Part shown: one piece after another, positions 45,981 through 55,433 of the stretch
Position numbering within the stretch: the first letter of the stretch is position 1
How the letters are laid out: each line of letters starts with the position of its first letter
NCBI GenBank assembly: GCA_004017535.1
Contig: SAJS01000022.1
Span: 1-64,000, forward strand
Length of the DNA: 64,000 bases
Reading direction: 5' to 3'
DNA from: Mesorhizobium sp.
Lineage (GTDB): Bacteria; Pseudomonadota; Alphaproteobacteria; Rhizobiales; Rhizobiaceae
The notes under the pieces: generated by a model
Seen by the model: the letters and a program-made list of their open reading frames with translations, nothing else
Database searches by the model: none
What the model was told of the DNA's origin: nothing
Position numbers and translations under genes: made by a program

Positions 45981-46538
45981 ATGACGGCAAGTGAGCGCAT
46001 CAAGATGGCGGCGGGCGAATGGTACACCTGCACAGACGATGAGTTGGAGGCGTTGCGCGTTGCCGCGCGCGATGCGGTGTTCGAGCACAACAGCCTGCCG
46101 CCCCGGCAGCGCGGCAATATGGGGCGTGCCTTGCGGGCGCTGCTTGGCGGCGCGGGCGAAGGGGCGCGCATAGAGGCGCCGTTCCATTGCGCCTATGGCT
46201 TCAATTTGTTTCTCGGCGACGGCACTTTCCTCAATGCCGGCTGCACGATCCTCGACACCGCGCCGGTGCGGATAGGCAAGGGCACGCTGCTTGGCCCCAA
46301 TGTCCAGATATACTGCGCGGAGCATCATCGCGAGGCCACTGGACGGTTGGCCGGGCTGGAGATCGCAAAACCGGTGACGATCGGCGACAACGCCTGGATC
46401 GGCGGCAGCGCCGTCATCCTCGCCGGCGTCAGCATAGGCGAGGGCGCGATCGTCGGCGCCGGCGCGGTGGTGACCCGCGACGTGCCGGCCAACGCGACCG
46501 TGGTCGGCAACCCGGCGCGGGTGGTCACGCCGCGCTAA
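45981..46538 (+). CDS. Sugar O-acetyltransferase (maltose/NodL-like)
   Basis: A 185-residue left-handed beta-helix acetyltransferase. An N-terminal Mac domain (MTASERIKMAAGEWYTCTD) is followed by hexapeptide repeats, the active-site His in CAEHHREATGR and GDNAWIGGSAVILAGVSIGE. It moves acetyl from acetyl-CoA to a sugar hydroxyl. Nothing next to it suggests Nod-factor work, so a general sugar acetyltransferase is preferred. GGGAGGTG precedes the ATG. It overlaps the convergent GlxA-like gene by 14 bases. Confidence 0.9.
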   Translation: MTASERIKMAAGEWYTCTDDELEALRVAARDAVFEHNSLPPRQRGNMGRALRALLGGAGEGARIEAPFHCAYGFNLFLGDGTFLNAGCTILDTAPVRIGKGTLLGPNVQIYCAEHHREATGRLAGLEIAKPVTIGDNAWIGGSAVILAGVSIGEGAIVGAGAVVTRDVPANATVVGNPARVVTPR

Positions 46539-47511
46539 GCGCGCCCGCGGTCTTGGAAAACTCCCGCCTGTATTGCATAGGCGAGGTTTTCAGCCGCGCG
46601 GCAAAATGCTGGCGCAGCGAGGTGGCGCTGCCGAAACCGGCTTCGAAGGCCACCATGTCCATCGATTTGTCCGTCTGCTCCAAAAGCCGCTGCGCCAGCG
46701 CGACGCGCTGGTCGGCGAGCCAGTCGCCGAAACTGGTGCCGGTGGTTTTCTGGAAACGGCGCGTGAAGGTGCGGCGGGTAAGGCCCGCCGCGTCAGCGAC
46801 GCTGTCGAGACTGTGCGCTTCGCCGAGCGATGCCCGCACGTCATCGAGGGCCTTGGCGAACCGGTCGGCGTTCGGCGTCGGCGCAAGCGGGCGCTCGATG
46901 AACTGTGCCTGGCCGCCCTGCCGGTGCGGCGAGAGCACGACGTGGCGGGCAAGTCGAAGGGCAGCCTCCGCGCCATAGCGGGCGCGTACGATGTGCAGGC
47001 AGCAGTCGAGCCCGGCTGCGACACCGGCGGAAGTGATGACATCGCCATCGTCGACATAGAGCACGTCGGCGTCGATTGCGATGTCTGGATGAAGCGCCTG
47101 GAGCTGATCGGTATAGGCCCAGTGGGTGGTTGCCTTACGCCCGGCCAGCAATCCGGCGCCGGCAATGGCGAAGGTGCCGAGGCACAGACCCACGATCAGC
47201 GCGCCGCGCCCATGCGCGCCTTGCAGCGCCTCCTTGAACGGTGCGGGCAGCGGGGCCTCGAGATCCTTCCAGCTTGGAATGATGACGATGTCGGCCTCGT
47301 CGAGCGCCGAAAGATCGTGCGGCACGACGATGCTCAGCCCCGCATCGGTATGAATGGGTCCCTCCTCCATCGCGCAGACGCGGAAGTCGAAGCGTGGCAG
47401 TCCAAGCCTGGTTCGATCGGCGCCAAACACCAGGCAGGGCACGGAGAGGTGGAACGGGCTGATGCCGTCGAAGGCGACAGCGGCGATGATCGGTTGCTTC
47501 ATGGCTGACAT
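46525..47511 (-). CDS. GlxA-family AraC-type regulator
   Basis: A 328-residue regulator. The N-terminal DJ-1/PfpI-like domain (about 8-195) has GLCLGTFAIAGAGLLAGRKAT with a cysteine at the usual nucleophile elbow, and the C-terminal AraC domain (about 215-318) has SVADAAGLTRRTFTRRFQK and AFEAGFGSATSLRQHF. It is divergent from the isochorismatase-like gene and likely its activator or repressor. GlxA-type regulators often sense carnitine, dimethylglycine or other amine metabolites; the signal here is unknown. Confidence 0.9.
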   Translation of the reverse strand: MSAMKQPIIAAVAFDGISPFHLSVPCLVFGADRTRLGLPRFDFRVCAMEEGPIHTDAGLSIVVPHDLSALDEADIVIIPSWKDLEAPLPAPFKEALQGAHGRGALIVGLCLGTFAIAGAGLLAGRKATTHWAYTDQLQALHPDIAIDADVLYVDDGDVITSAGVAAGLDCCLHIVRARYGAEAALRLARHVVLSPHRQGGQAQFIERPLAPTPNADRFAKALDDVRASLGEAHSLDSVADAAGLTRRTFTRRFQKTTGTSFGDWLADQRVALAQRLLEQTDKSMDMVAFEAGFGSATSLRQHFAARLKTSPMQYRREFSKTAGALSAA

Positions 47512-47534
47512 CGTCTGCGTTGATTGGGGAATGT

Positions 47535-47563
47535 CCCAATTCTTTCGAATGATGTCAATTGGG
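47535..47563. promoter_or_regulatory. Inverted repeat between GlxA-like and isochorismatase-like genes
   Basis: CCCAATT and AATTGGG are separated by 15 bases within the 119-base divergent region. This is a fair candidate operator for the GlxA-type regulator; half-site spacing is longer than one helical turn. Confidence 0.45.
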
Positions 47564-47630
47564 CCACTTTCGGCCGTCGGGACATCCGCCTAGCTTTGCG
47601 CCCATCAACCCGGTCGAAAGGAAAACCGCC

Positions 47631-48272
47631 ATGTCAGCACCAGCCACCCAGCCGCGCCGCGCGCTTGTCGTCGTCGATGTCCAGAACGACTATAATGGCG
47701 GCAATTTAGCCATCCAGCATCCGCCCTTCGCCGAGACCGTCGCCAATGTGGCGCGCGCCATGGACGCTGCCGCGGCGGCCGGCATCGAGATCGTCGTCGT
47801 CAAGCAGATGGCGCCCGAGACCTCGCCGATCTTCGCCAAGGGCAGCCATGGCGGCGAACTGCATCCAGAGATCGCCGGGCGCGCACGCGACCACTATGTC
47901 GAGAAGACGCTGCCATCCGCCTTCTCCGGCACGGACCTCGAGGCCTGGCTGCGCGCCAATGCCATCGATACGATCGCGGTCGTCGGCTACATGACCCACA
48001 ATTGCGATCTGTCGACCATCATCCACGCAATGCATATGGGCTTCGCCGTCGAGTTCCTCTCGGATGCCAGCGGCTCGGTGCCCTATGCCAACAGCGCGGG
48101 CTATGCGTCGGCAGAGGACATCCACCGGGTGGTAAGCGTCGTTCTGCAGTCGCGCTTCGCCGCGGTGCTGAAGACCGCCGAATGGATTGATTGCCTGAAG
48201 ACCGGGAAGCCGCCCGAACGCGACACGATTTATGCATCGAACCAGCGGGCGCTGAAGCGGAACGCTGCCTAG
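47631..48272 (+). CDS. Isochorismatase-like cysteine hydrolase
   Basis: A 213-residue enzyme of the nicotinamidase/isochorismatase fold. The Asp-Lys-Cys triad is seen as VVDVQNDY, VEKTLPSAF and GYMTHNCDLST. The usual cis-peptide region has MTHMC in typical members; here the residue before Cys is Asn. Substrates are amides or enol ethers; none can be assigned. AAAGGA lies upstream. It is probably controlled by the divergent GlxA-type regulator. Confidence 0.88.
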   Translation: MSAPATQPRRALVVVDVQNDYNGGNLAIQHPPFAETVANVARAMDAAAAAGIEIVVVKQMAPETSPIFAKGSHGGELHPEIAGRARDHYVEKTLPSAFSGTDLEAWLRANAIDTIAVVGYMTHNCDLSTIIHAMHMGFAVEFLSDASGSVPYANSAGYASAEDIHRVVSVVLQSRFAAVLKTAEWIDCLKTGKPPERDTIYASNQRALKRNAA

Positions 48273-48282
48273 TCCGGCAAGC

Positions 48283-48310
48283 AAAAAGGGCGCCGCAATA
48301 GCGACGCCCC
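48283..48310 (-). terminator. Rho-independent terminator of fhs
   Basis: On the minus strand GGGCGTCGC pairs with GCGGCGCCC (one mismatch) around TATT, followed by TTTTT. It is 26 bases beyond the fhs stop and in the convergent gap with the isochorismatase-like gene. Confidence 0.8.
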
Positions 48311-48335
48311 TGACCACTCCCGGCGTGAAGGGTGC

Positions 48336-50015
48336 TTAGAACAGGCCTTCGATCTGACCCTGTTCGTTGAGGAAGATCTTTTCCGAGGACGGCGCCTTGG
48401 GCAGGCCGGGCATGGTCATGACCTCGCCGCAGATGATGACGACGAAGCCGGCACCGGCCGAAAGCCTGACCTCGCGCACCGGCACGGTGTGGCCGGTCGG
48501 CGCGCCGCGCAGATTCGGGTCGGTCGAGAAGGAGTACTGGGTCTTGGCCATGCAGACCGGCAGATTGCCGTAGCCGGCCTGTTCCCAGGCATGCAGCTGG
48601 TCGCGGATCGACTTGTCGGCGATCGCCTCGTCGCCGCGATAGATGCGCTTGACGATGGTGTTGACCTTCTCGAACAGCGGCATCTCGTCCGGATAGAGCG
48701 GCGAGAACTGCGAGGCGCCGGACTCGGCTATTTCGACGACCTTGCGGGCGAGGTCCTCGATGCCCGCCGAGCCTTGCGCCCAGTGCTTGCACAGGATCGC
48801 CTCGGCTCCCTGCGCCTTGACGAAATCCTTCATCGCCTGGATCTCGGCTTCGGTGTCGGTGGTGAAGTGGTTGATCGCCACCACCGCCGGCACGCCGAAC
48901 TGCTTCACGTTCTCGATGTGGCGGCCGAGATTGAGGCAGCCCTTCTTGACCGCCTCGATGTTCTCCTTGCCGAGGTCTTCCTTTTTGATGCCGCCATTCA
49001 TCTTCATGGCGCGCACGGTCGCGACGATGACCGCCGCCGAGGGCTTCAGCCCCGCCTTGCGGCACTTGATGTCGAAGAACTTTTCCGCGCCGAGGTCCGC
49101 GCCGAAGCCGGCTTCGGTGACGACATAGTCGGCGAGCTTCAGCGCGGTCGTGGTGGCGACGACCGAGTTGCAGCCATGCGCGATGTTGGCGAACGGGCCG
49201 CCATGCACGAAGGCCGGGTTGTTTTCCAGCGTCTGCACCAGGTTGGGCTGCATGGCATCCTTGAGCAGAACCGCCATGGCGCCGTCTGCCTTGAGGTCGC
49301 GGGCATAGACCGGCGACTTGTCGCGGCGATAGGCGACGATGATGTCGCCGAGACGCTTCTCGAGGTCCTTGAGGTCGGTAGCCAGGCACAGGATCGCCAT
49401 CACTTCCGAGGCGACGGTGATGTCGAAGCCGGCTTCACGCGGATAGCCGTTGGCGACGCCGCCCAGCGAGCAGATGATCTCGCGCAGCGCCCGGTCGTTC
49501 ATGTCCATGACGCGGCGCCAGGCCACGCGGCGGGTGTCGATGCCGAGTTCGTTGCCCCAGTAGATGTGGTTGTCGATCAGCGCCGACAGCAGATTATGCG
49601 CGGTGGTGATGGCGTGGAAATCGCCGGTGAAGTGAAGGTTCATGTCCTCCATCGGCACCACCTGGGCAAGGCCGCCGCCGGCTGCGCCGCCCTTGACGCC
49701 GAAATTCGGGCCGAGCGAGGCCTCCCGGATGCAGACGATCGCCTTCTTGCCGATGCGGTTCAAACCGTCGCCGAGGCCGACCGTGGTGGTCGTCTTGCCT
49801 TCGCCGGCGGGCGTCGGGTTGATGGCGGTGACCAGGATGAGCTTGCCGTCCTTGTTACCCTTCACCGACTTGATGAACTCGGCCGAGACCTTCGCCTTGT
49901 CATGGCCATAGGGCAGCAGATGCTCGGTCGGGATGCCGATTTTGGCGCCGATCTCCTGGATCGGTTTCTTCTTGGCGGCGCGCGCGATCTCGATGTCGGA
50001 CTTCACTTCGGCCAT
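48336..50015 (-). CDS. fhs: Formate-tetrahydrofolate ligase
   Basis: A 559-residue cytosolic enzyme that makes 10-formyl-tetrahydrofolate from formate, THF and ATP in one-carbon metabolism. The P-loop is [12 protein letters not shown] (about residues 67-78). Other family marks are [28 protein letters not shown] and [14 protein letters not shown]. Length and order are canonical. No operon partner such as folD is next to it. It ends in a clear terminator. Confidence 0.97.
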   Translation of the reverse strand: MAEVKSDIEIARAAKKKPIQEIGAKIGIPTEHLLPYGHDKAKVSAEFIKSVKGNKDGKLILVTAINPTPAGEGKTTTTVGLGDGLNRIGKKAIVCIREASLGPNFGVKGGAAGGGLAQVVPMEDMNLHFTGDFHAITTAHNLLSALIDNHIYWGNELGIDTRRVAWRRVMDMNDRALREIICSLGGVANGYPREAGFDITVASEVMAILCLATDLKDLEKRLGDIIVAYRRDKSPVYARDLKADGAMAVLLKDAMQPNLVQTLENNPAFVHGGPFANIAHGCNSVVATTTALKLADYVVTEAGFGADLGAEKFFDIKCRKAGLKPSAAVIVATVRAMKMNGGIKKEDLGKENIEAVKKGCLNLGRHIENVKQFGVPAVVAINHFTTDTEAEIQAMKDFVKAQGAEAILCKHWAQGSAGIEDLARKVVEIAESGASQFSPLYPDEMPLFEKVNTIVKRIYRGDEAIADKSIRDQLHAWEQAGYGNLPVCMAKTQYSFSTDPNLRGAPTGHTVPVREVRLSAGAGFVVIICGEVMTMPGLPKAPSSEKIFLNEQGQIEGLF

Positions 50016-50332
50016 GACGGCTTTCCTCTGGAGTAGGCGGTGGAGGGGAGGGGTTCGATCATTCGTGCATGGTCGAGACCCCGCCCGGACGCAAGGGCAT
50101 GTTCTAACCCTGTCGTTGGCGCGGCGTCAACTTCCATGCAACTATGTTTCCTGTTAAGAAAGAGCGTTCCGTCGCCGGGCCTCTTCAGGGCAGTCGTCTC
50201 GGGCCCGGTCGTTGCGCCGTATAGAAGCCAGAGCGGGGGCGGTTTCGCCGTCTCAAAACAGCCGCCTAATGCGCGAAAAGCGACAGGGGCGACGGCGCAA
50301 ATCCGCCATCGCCCTGTCGCGCCGAGACGGTG
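50016..50332. other. Intergenic region with terminator, no gene
   Basis: The 317 bases upstream of fhs contain no supportable gene. On the minus strand a strong hairpin (GCGACAGGGCGATGGCGG pairing with CGCCGTCGCCCCTGTCGC, then TTTTCGC) at 50277-50321 ends the unknown-function operon. The remainder should hold the fhs promoter. Confidence 0.65.
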
Positions 50333-51457
50333 CTATTGTGTCAGAACGTTGCTGATCTCGACCATGTTGGAGCGCACGCGCAGTATGTAGAAGCCCATCG
50401 TCGTGAGATGCGTCGGCAACAGCCAGCCGTCCTCCCGGCCATTGGCGATGATGAAGGGCTGGATGCGCAGCGCCGAGACGAACTGCGCATCCATCGTGTC
50501 CCACAGGCTCTGCAGGTGCTTTTCCTTGAGCACGTCCTCGAAGTCGGCTTGGGCGCCCTTCATCAGGCCGTAATAGGCATAGAGCTGGCCATAGGCGAAC
50601 CAGAAGCGGTCGTCGGCGCGGGTATCGAACCAGCCGTTGTTGTGGTTTTCGGCGCGCTCCTTGAGGATCGCCGAAGTCGAGCCGATATCCGATGCGATGC
50701 GGTCGATATATTGCTTGAGATTGTCGGCACGCGCGTCGAACGTCGCCTGGCAGGTGGCGAGCCGGGCGTTGAAGGAACGCAGCTTGCGCACCGCGTCGCG
50801 ATAATAGCTCGGCGTCGGCGTCTTCGGGCCGAAGGGATTCAGCCCGAAATACCAGGTGTACTCGTCGAACTGCAGATTGCCGCGTGCGTCCTGCAGGTCG
50901 GCGTCGATCTGCGAGGTCGTGCGCACGCGGCCGAGATTGTCGGCGAGCTCGGTCGCGGTGCGGCGCACCGCCTGGTTGATGCCGCGCTGGAAGGATGCCT
51001 TGTTGTCCATCCAAGGCGTGTTGTCCCAGTCGATGCCGAACAGGCCGAGCTTGTAGAGGATCATCGACGAGATCCAGGCATTCTGGTTGACGTTGAAGTC
51101 GGTCAGATCGGCGGCGACCTGGGCGATCGCCGAGTTGCCGCAGGTCTTGGCCGTGTCGGTGCCGGCGCCGGCGGAAACCTGTTCGCCGGCCGACACGTTG
51201 CGCTTCTCGAATGTGTAGGTGTCGGGATAGTTCGGGTTGAAATTGTTCCACCACTGCGTGGCGTAGAAGAAATTGGCGTAGAGGCCGATCAGAACCAGGA
51301 GAGCAAGACCGACCACCGCCTTCAGGATCCAGCCGCGCTGTCCATACCAGCGGCCGACCCACATGAACGGCCACAGAATGACGCCGATGACGAAGCCGAT
51401 GCCGCGGCCGATCCACTGGAAGATCTGGGTGAAGAAGTTCACGATCGGGTCGAGCAT
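50333..51457 (-). CDS. DUF2333-like membrane protein
   Basis: A 374-residue protein with an N-terminal hydrophobic helix pair (about 5-65, including FVIGVILWPFMWVGRWYG and VVGLALLVLIGLYANFFY) and a long periplasmic or cytosolic part rich in Tyr, Trp and Asn (WYFGLNP, NNGWFDTRADDRFWFAYGQL). It resembles the DUF2333 family, which has no known function. MLDPIVNFF at 51457 is taken as start; codons upstream lack a family match. It is the last gene of the five-gene operon, ended by a hairpin with a T-run. Confidence 0.7.
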   Translation of the reverse strand: MLDPIVNFFTQIFQWIGRGIGFVIGVILWPFMWVGRWYGQRGWILKAVVGLALLVLIGLYANFFYATQWWNNFNPNYPDTYTFEKRNVSAGEQVSAGAGTDTAKTCGNSAIAQVAADLTDFNVNQNAWISSMILYKLGLFGIDWDNTPWMDNKASFQRGINQAVRRTATELADNLGRVRTTSQIDADLQDARGNLQFDEYTWYFGLNPFGPKTPTPSYYRDAVRKLRSFNARLATCQATFDARADNLKQYIDRIASDIGSTSAILKERAENHNNGWFDTRADDRFWFAYGQLYAYYGLMKGAQADFEDVLKEKHLQSLWDTMDAQFVSALRIQPFIIANGREDGWLLPTHLTTMGFYILRVRSNMVEISNVLTQ

Positions 51458-51562
51458 GGCTGTGGCACCCCCTTTAGAGTATTTCACCGTTTCAAGGGAA
51501 ACGGCGATCTGCCCTAACCCTTTGTTTTGGCGCAATTCCGGGCGGAAACCGCCCAGACTTTT

Positions 51563-52870
51563 CTAGTCGATCACGCCGTAAAGGCGCGCGCGGAACGCCG
51601 CCTTGTCCTTCAAATATGTGGTTTTCAGAACGTCCACAACATGGCTTCGCCAGGCGTCGCTGTAGCTCTCATAGTCCTTGTAGAAGCCGGGCTTGTTGAA
51701 GACGTAGCGCGAGACGAAGTCCTGCGGCACGAAATCTGAGATCAACTGGTTGGTCAGCCAGGCATCGGGGTGTTCGGGCTTGGCGCGCACGACCAGGAAG
51801 CGCTGGCGCGGCGGCACGTCCTCGATTTTGAGATGGCCGAGTTGGGCGATCTCGCGCTTGGCGGCGTTGAGGAAGGGAAAGTTCCCGTCCCGGGCGATCA
51901 GGTCGGCATTGCCGTGGATCCAGGTCTGCAGCCAGACCTTGTCGACATCGGTCAAATTGCGGTTGGGCTCGGCGTCGCGGATCAGCGCGCCCACGACCAT
52001 CTCGGCGCGATGCTCGAGATAGCCGGAGGCCTCGATCCACGAGGCGCGCGGCAGGTCGAGGCGGCCGGTGGCGGCGAGGAAGCGGAACACCTTGTCGGCA
52101 TCGTTGATCGACAGGTAGCTGACCTGCCAGGGGCGTGAGCGGCGGAAGCCGGGAGCGGCTGGATCGCAGATCACCGTCGTCATATCGGGGTCGACGAAGA
52201 CATAGAGGCCGCCGAAATGGCTGGTCCAGTAGGCATTGTGGCGGAAGATCACCTGGTCGGGGACCAGCGCGTTCTCGCGGATGTCGCCGCAGATTTTGGC
52301 CAGATCGACCATGCGCTGCAGCATGGCGTTGTCGCGCCAGGCGTCCGGCTCCTGTTTCAGCCGGTCGACCAGCTTGCCGAGCTCGGCCGCCTTGCCCAGC
52401 ACGTCCTCGGCCGACAGTACCTTGAACTCGACCTGGTTGATTGACAGCAGGTCCTCGATGTCGTTGACCTTGGGGACCGAGTCCTCGATCTCGCCGTAGA
52501 TCACGTCCTTGATGGTCAGCGCGTCGATGGCGCGCTGGTTCTTCGACATGAACTCGAACATCAGCTGCGAGGTGTTGGAGAAGGCGGTGTGCACCACCGG
52601 CAGGTCGATCTGCGACGGCGTCAGGATGATGAAGCGGCGGTTGACCTCGTTGGGATCGAGATAGTCGAAATCGCCGCACTCCTCGGCGATTTCGGGCGAA
52701 AAGCCGGTGCGGTCGATCTGGAAGCTCTTCAACTTGGTCGGCTCGAGGCCGAAGGCGACAAGCGCCTTGTTGTAGCGCTGGATGAGATACGGCTCGTCGA
52801 CGGTGAGCAGCCTGCCGTAGATCAGCTCGTTGTCGCGCAGAAGATCGGGTTTCTTGGCGGGGCGGGTCAT
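51563..52870 (-). CDS. Conserved protein of unknown function, fourth gene of operon
   Basis: A 435-residue soluble protein, acidic and without signal peptide or membrane segment. The start MTRPAKKPDLLRDNELIYGR is followed by mixed alpha/beta sequence with no motif I recognise; I recall a similar rhizobial family annotated as DUF6638, unverified. Segments such as RRFIILTPSQIDLPVVHTAF and GGLYVFVDPDMTTVI look like a conserved core. It lies 105 bases before the DUF2333-like gene and just downstream of the DUF559 cassette. Confidence 0.6.
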   Translation of the reverse strand: MTRPAKKPDLLRDNELIYGRLLTVDEPYLIQRYNKALVAFGLEPTKLKSFQIDRTGFSPEIAEECGDFDYLDPNEVNRRFIILTPSQIDLPVVHTAFSNTSQLMFEFMSKNQRAIDALTIKDVIYGEIEDSVPKVNDIEDLLSINQVEFKVLSAEDVLGKAAELGKLVDRLKQEPDAWRDNAMLQRMVDLAKICGDIRENALVPDQVIFRHNAYWTSHFGGLYVFVDPDMTTVICDPAAPGFRRSRPWQVSYLSINDADKVFRFLAATGRLDLPRASWIEASGYLEHRAEMVVGALIRDAEPNRNLTDVDKVWLQTWIHGNADLIARDGNFPFLNAAKREIAQLGHLKIEDVPPRQRFLVVRAKPEHPDAWLTNQLISDFVPQDFVSRYVFNKPGFYKDYESYSDAWRSHVVDVLKTTYLKDKAAFRARLYGVID

Positions 52871-52920
52871 TGGCTGGGGTCCGACAAATGTCGCCTCGAA
52901 AGGTGAAGCGGCGACGCTGA

Positions 52921-53450
52921 CGCCCCCCTCTCCCCGTCCTTCACGGGGAGAGGGTAAGGGTGAGGGGCGGCGCCAGCGTTCAAAGATTTGTCTCCCCGTA
53001 GCCGCCGGCGGCAGTAAACCGAAGCTCGTGCGTTTCGATTAGACGATCGAGACGGCATTCGATTGCAGCAAGTATGGTTTCGAGCACCTCATCCCGATCT
53101 TTCAAGATAGCGACATTCCAGAAGCGGAGGACGGACCAATTGTTTGAGACCATGAAGCGATCTCTAGTCCTGTCGTAATTATTGCCTGCATGCTGGCTGC
53201 CGTCGACCTCAACAACGAGGCGGCACTCCCTGCAGGCAAAATCGGCGAAATAATTTCCTATCGGAAACTGCCGCACAAATTTATGACCGTTCAATCGTCT
53301 GCCGCGCAGTTCCATCCAAAGCGCTGTTTCCGCGTCGTTATCCGACTGCCGAAGGCGTCTTGCTCGTTTCGTTGTCGCGACTTCTGGTCCACGCACGGCG
53401 CTGCCCCTCACCCTTACCCTCTCCCCGTGAAGGACGGGGAGAGGGGGGCG
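52921..53450. mobile_element. DUF559 cassette framed by 54-bp inverted repeats
   Basis: A 530-base unit: repeat, gene, repeat. The inverted copies at 52921-52974 and 53397-53450 agree at 53 of 54 bases and each contains its own hairpin (CTCTCCCCGT/ACGGGGAGAG). The gene between uses 52980-53396, leaving five bases on one side and none on the other. It sits in an otherwise 98-base gap between two operon genes and looks A/T-richer than its surroundings. It may be a non-autonomous mobile unit. No transposase and no clear target duplication is visible. Confidence 0.6.
52980..53396 (-). CDS. DUF559 (Vsr-like) endonuclease-domain protein
   Basis: A 138-residue protein from a GTG start directly beside the repeat. 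The domain runs from RLRQSDNDAETALWMELRGR to the C-terminal third. The core FADFACRECRLVVEVDGSQH fits the DUF559 signature, related to very-short-patch repair endonucleases with Asp and Glu-x-Asp as metal-site candidates. A role as a nuclease in DNA repair or in mobility of the cassette is inference. Starts further upstream would run through the repeat. Confidence 0.8.
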   Translation of the reverse strand: MRGPEVATTKRARRLRQSDNDAETALWMELRGRRLNGHKFVRQFPIGNYFADFACRECRLVVEVDGSQHAGNNYDRTRDRFMVSNNWSVLRFWNVAILKDRDEVLETILAAIECRLDRLIETHELRFTAAGGYGETNL

Positions 53451-53498
53451 CCGACGTTGGCACCACATCCTTCCGTACTCGCCGGCAGCGAAGGAAGC

Positions 53499-55409
53499 CT
53501 ACGCATTCCACGCCCCCTTCTTCTTCAATTCCTCCATCTCGCGCGCCGCGCGCTCACGCAGCCTTGCGTCGCGCAGGAGCTTCTCCACCGCGGCATCATC
53601 CGACTTGTCGGAATAGCGGAACTCGGAATCGGCGTAGCGGTTGATCTCCTGCATGACCATGTCCATCGAGAACGGCCCGCGCAGTTCCTCGATCATCGCC
53701 TTCTTGTCGTCGTAGCTCTTGTGCATGAAGGCTTCGGGCTTCTCGAACCACTCGTCCGGCAGCTCGATATCCATGGCGCGCATCTTGATCGCGTCGGTGA
53801 CGTTTTTGATGGCGCGGCCGGTGAAGCGTGGTTCTGCGTCCTTGATCATGTGCAGGTAGGTGCCGATATCGGCCATGGTCTTAGGCGCGCCATTCTCCTT
53901 CATGTAGCGCTCATAGACCTTCATCAGCCCGTCTTCCTGCGGCTTCTCGTGTGCTTCATAGGCTTCGGCCACGGCGCGCTGGATCTCCTGCGCGGCATAG
54001 AGCTCATGCTCGCCCAGCGGGATCTTGTGGTTCTTGCCGGCGAGCAGCACGAAGATGTCGATATAGTCGTCGCGGGTCTGCGGGCCGTCGACCAGCCAGC
54101 GCGCGCCGGCGCGCTGGCGCAGCGCGTCGTCGACATTTTCCGGATAGTTGGAGAACATGCCGAAAGAGCAGTTGCCGCGCACCACCGTCGAGGCGCCGGC
54201 GAAGGCGTCCATCAGCACGCCGGTGATCTCCTGCTGACCGGCGGAAGCGCGGTCGTCGGAGCGGCGCGCCGCAACCTGGTCGATATCGTCGATGGTGCCG
54301 AAGCCGATGACGCGCGGATTGAGCACGTTGTTGATGAATTGCCGGCAGTTCTGGCCGGACTTGCCCTGATAGGACGAAATCTGGTCGACGCCGAAATTCT
54401 CATAGGCGAACGGATAGCCGGCCACCTGGCAATAGCCGTTGACGAGGCCGGCGATCATCTGGATCAGTGTCGTCTTGCCGGTGCCTGGCGCGCCGTCGCC
54501 GATGAAGGTGAACAGGAAGCCGCCAAGCTCGACGAACGGGTTCAGCTCGCGCTCGAAATCGTAGGCCATCAGCATCTTGGCCAACCTGACTGACTGGAAT
54601 TTGGCGATGTGGTTGCCGACAACCTCTTCCGGCTTCTTGAAGGTCATCACCAGCGGCTTGGAGCGCTTGCCGGGCGCGACGTCGAAGCCGTCGAGGGTGA
54701 AATCGTCGACATCGATGCGGATATGCGTGTTCTCGAACGGGCCGATGCCGTCGAAGCGGCCCTTTCGCGCCAAGAGCCCGTCGATGGCGACACGGGCGAA
54801 GGCGCGAGCACGCGTCATCAGGTCCGCATCGTCCTTCGAGCCGGTAATCGCCTTGTCGAGACCGGCCACGATCGATTTCACCGCGTCCTGTGGCGTGTCG
54901 AACAGGAAGTCGGGCTCGGCGATGTCGTTCGGCGCCTCGCCGTCGCTGTCGATCAGCTGGAACAGATAGGAGGCAAAACTGAAAGCGGAGACGTAAGCCG
55001 ACGCCGACAGAAGCTTCTTGAAGCTCGACGCCTCGTCGCCTTCCAGCGGCGCACGGGCATTCTTCGCCTGCAGGCTTTCGAGATCGGAGCCTTCGGCGAA
55101 GACACCCGCTATGGCGAGCGCGATCGCGAGGCCACGGCGGGCGCGGTAGAGCAGCGTGTGCTGCGGGATGCTCATCAACTGGTCGTCGGGGTGGATCGCG
55201 GCGACCGTCTTTGTGAGCTCGACCTCGCGCGTGCGGCGCACCGAGCCGACCGAAACGGTCGAGACGAAGCGGCGGTTGGTGCCGGCGAGCGGCGTGCCGG
55301 ATTCGCGCGACGGGTCCTCCAGCACGACGATGCGGGTGATGAAGCTCTGCGCCGAGGCACGGTGCTTCTCGATTGCGGCTTCCGAGATCGTGGTCAGGCC
55401 GGTGTCCAT
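53499..55409 (-). CDS. AAA+ family ATPase, operon core
   Basis: A 636-residue protein. The first 300 residues are helical and without known motifs. Walker A is GDGAPGTGKTT at 304-314, Walker B is GFGTIDDIDQ at 368-377; a sensor-like region (NCSFGMFSNYP, then ALRQRAGARWLVDGPQTRDD with arginines) follows. This is a clear AAA+ ATP-driven remodelling protein. Neighbours are all unknown, so the client is unknown. The 24-base gap to the upstream gene supports co-transcription. The C-terminus ends in charged helices. Confidence 0.85.
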   Translation of the reverse strand: MDTGLTTISEAAIEKHRASAQSFITRIVVLEDPSRESGTPLAGTNRRFVSTVSVGSVRRTREVELTKTVAAIHPDDQLMSIPQHTLLYRARRGLAIALAIAGVFAEGSDLESLQAKNARAPLEGDEASSFKKLLSASAYVSAFSFASYLFQLIDSDGEAPNDIAEPDFLFDTPQDAVKSIVAGLDKAITGSKDDADLMTRARAFARVAIDGLLARKGRFDGIGPFENTHIRIDVDDFTLDGFDVAPGKRSKPLVMTFKKPEEVVGNHIAKFQSVRLAKMLMAYDFERELNPFVELGGFLFTFIGDGAPGTGKTTLIQMIAGLVNGYCQVAGYPFAYENFGVDQISSYQGKSGQNCRQFINNVLNPRVIGFGTIDDIDQVAARRSDDRASAGQQEITGVLMDAFAGASTVVRGNCSFGMFSNYPENVDDALRQRAGARWLVDGPQTRDDYIDIFVLLAGKNHKIPLGEHELYAAQEIQRAVAEAYEAHEKPQEDGLMKVYERYMKENGAPKTMADIGTYLHMIKDAEPRFTGRAIKNVTDAIKMRAMDIELPDEWFEKPEAFMHKSYDDKKAMIEELRGPFSMDMVMQEINRYADSEFRYSDKSDDAAVEKLLRDARLRERAAREMEELKKKGAWNA

Positions 55410-55433
55410 GAAGGATGCTCCGCGATTTGACGG

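Noticed and set aside
45981-46538. NodL and a symbiosis region
   Set aside because: The acetyltransferase is NodL-like only at family level; no nod genes or nod boxes are nearby.
48489-50036. 515-residue plus-strand frame across fhs
   Set aside because: Antisense shadow of fhs.
53451-53498. Target-site duplication around the DUF559 cassette
   Set aside because: Flanks show only a weak continuation of the inverted repeat, not a direct duplication, so I do not claim one.
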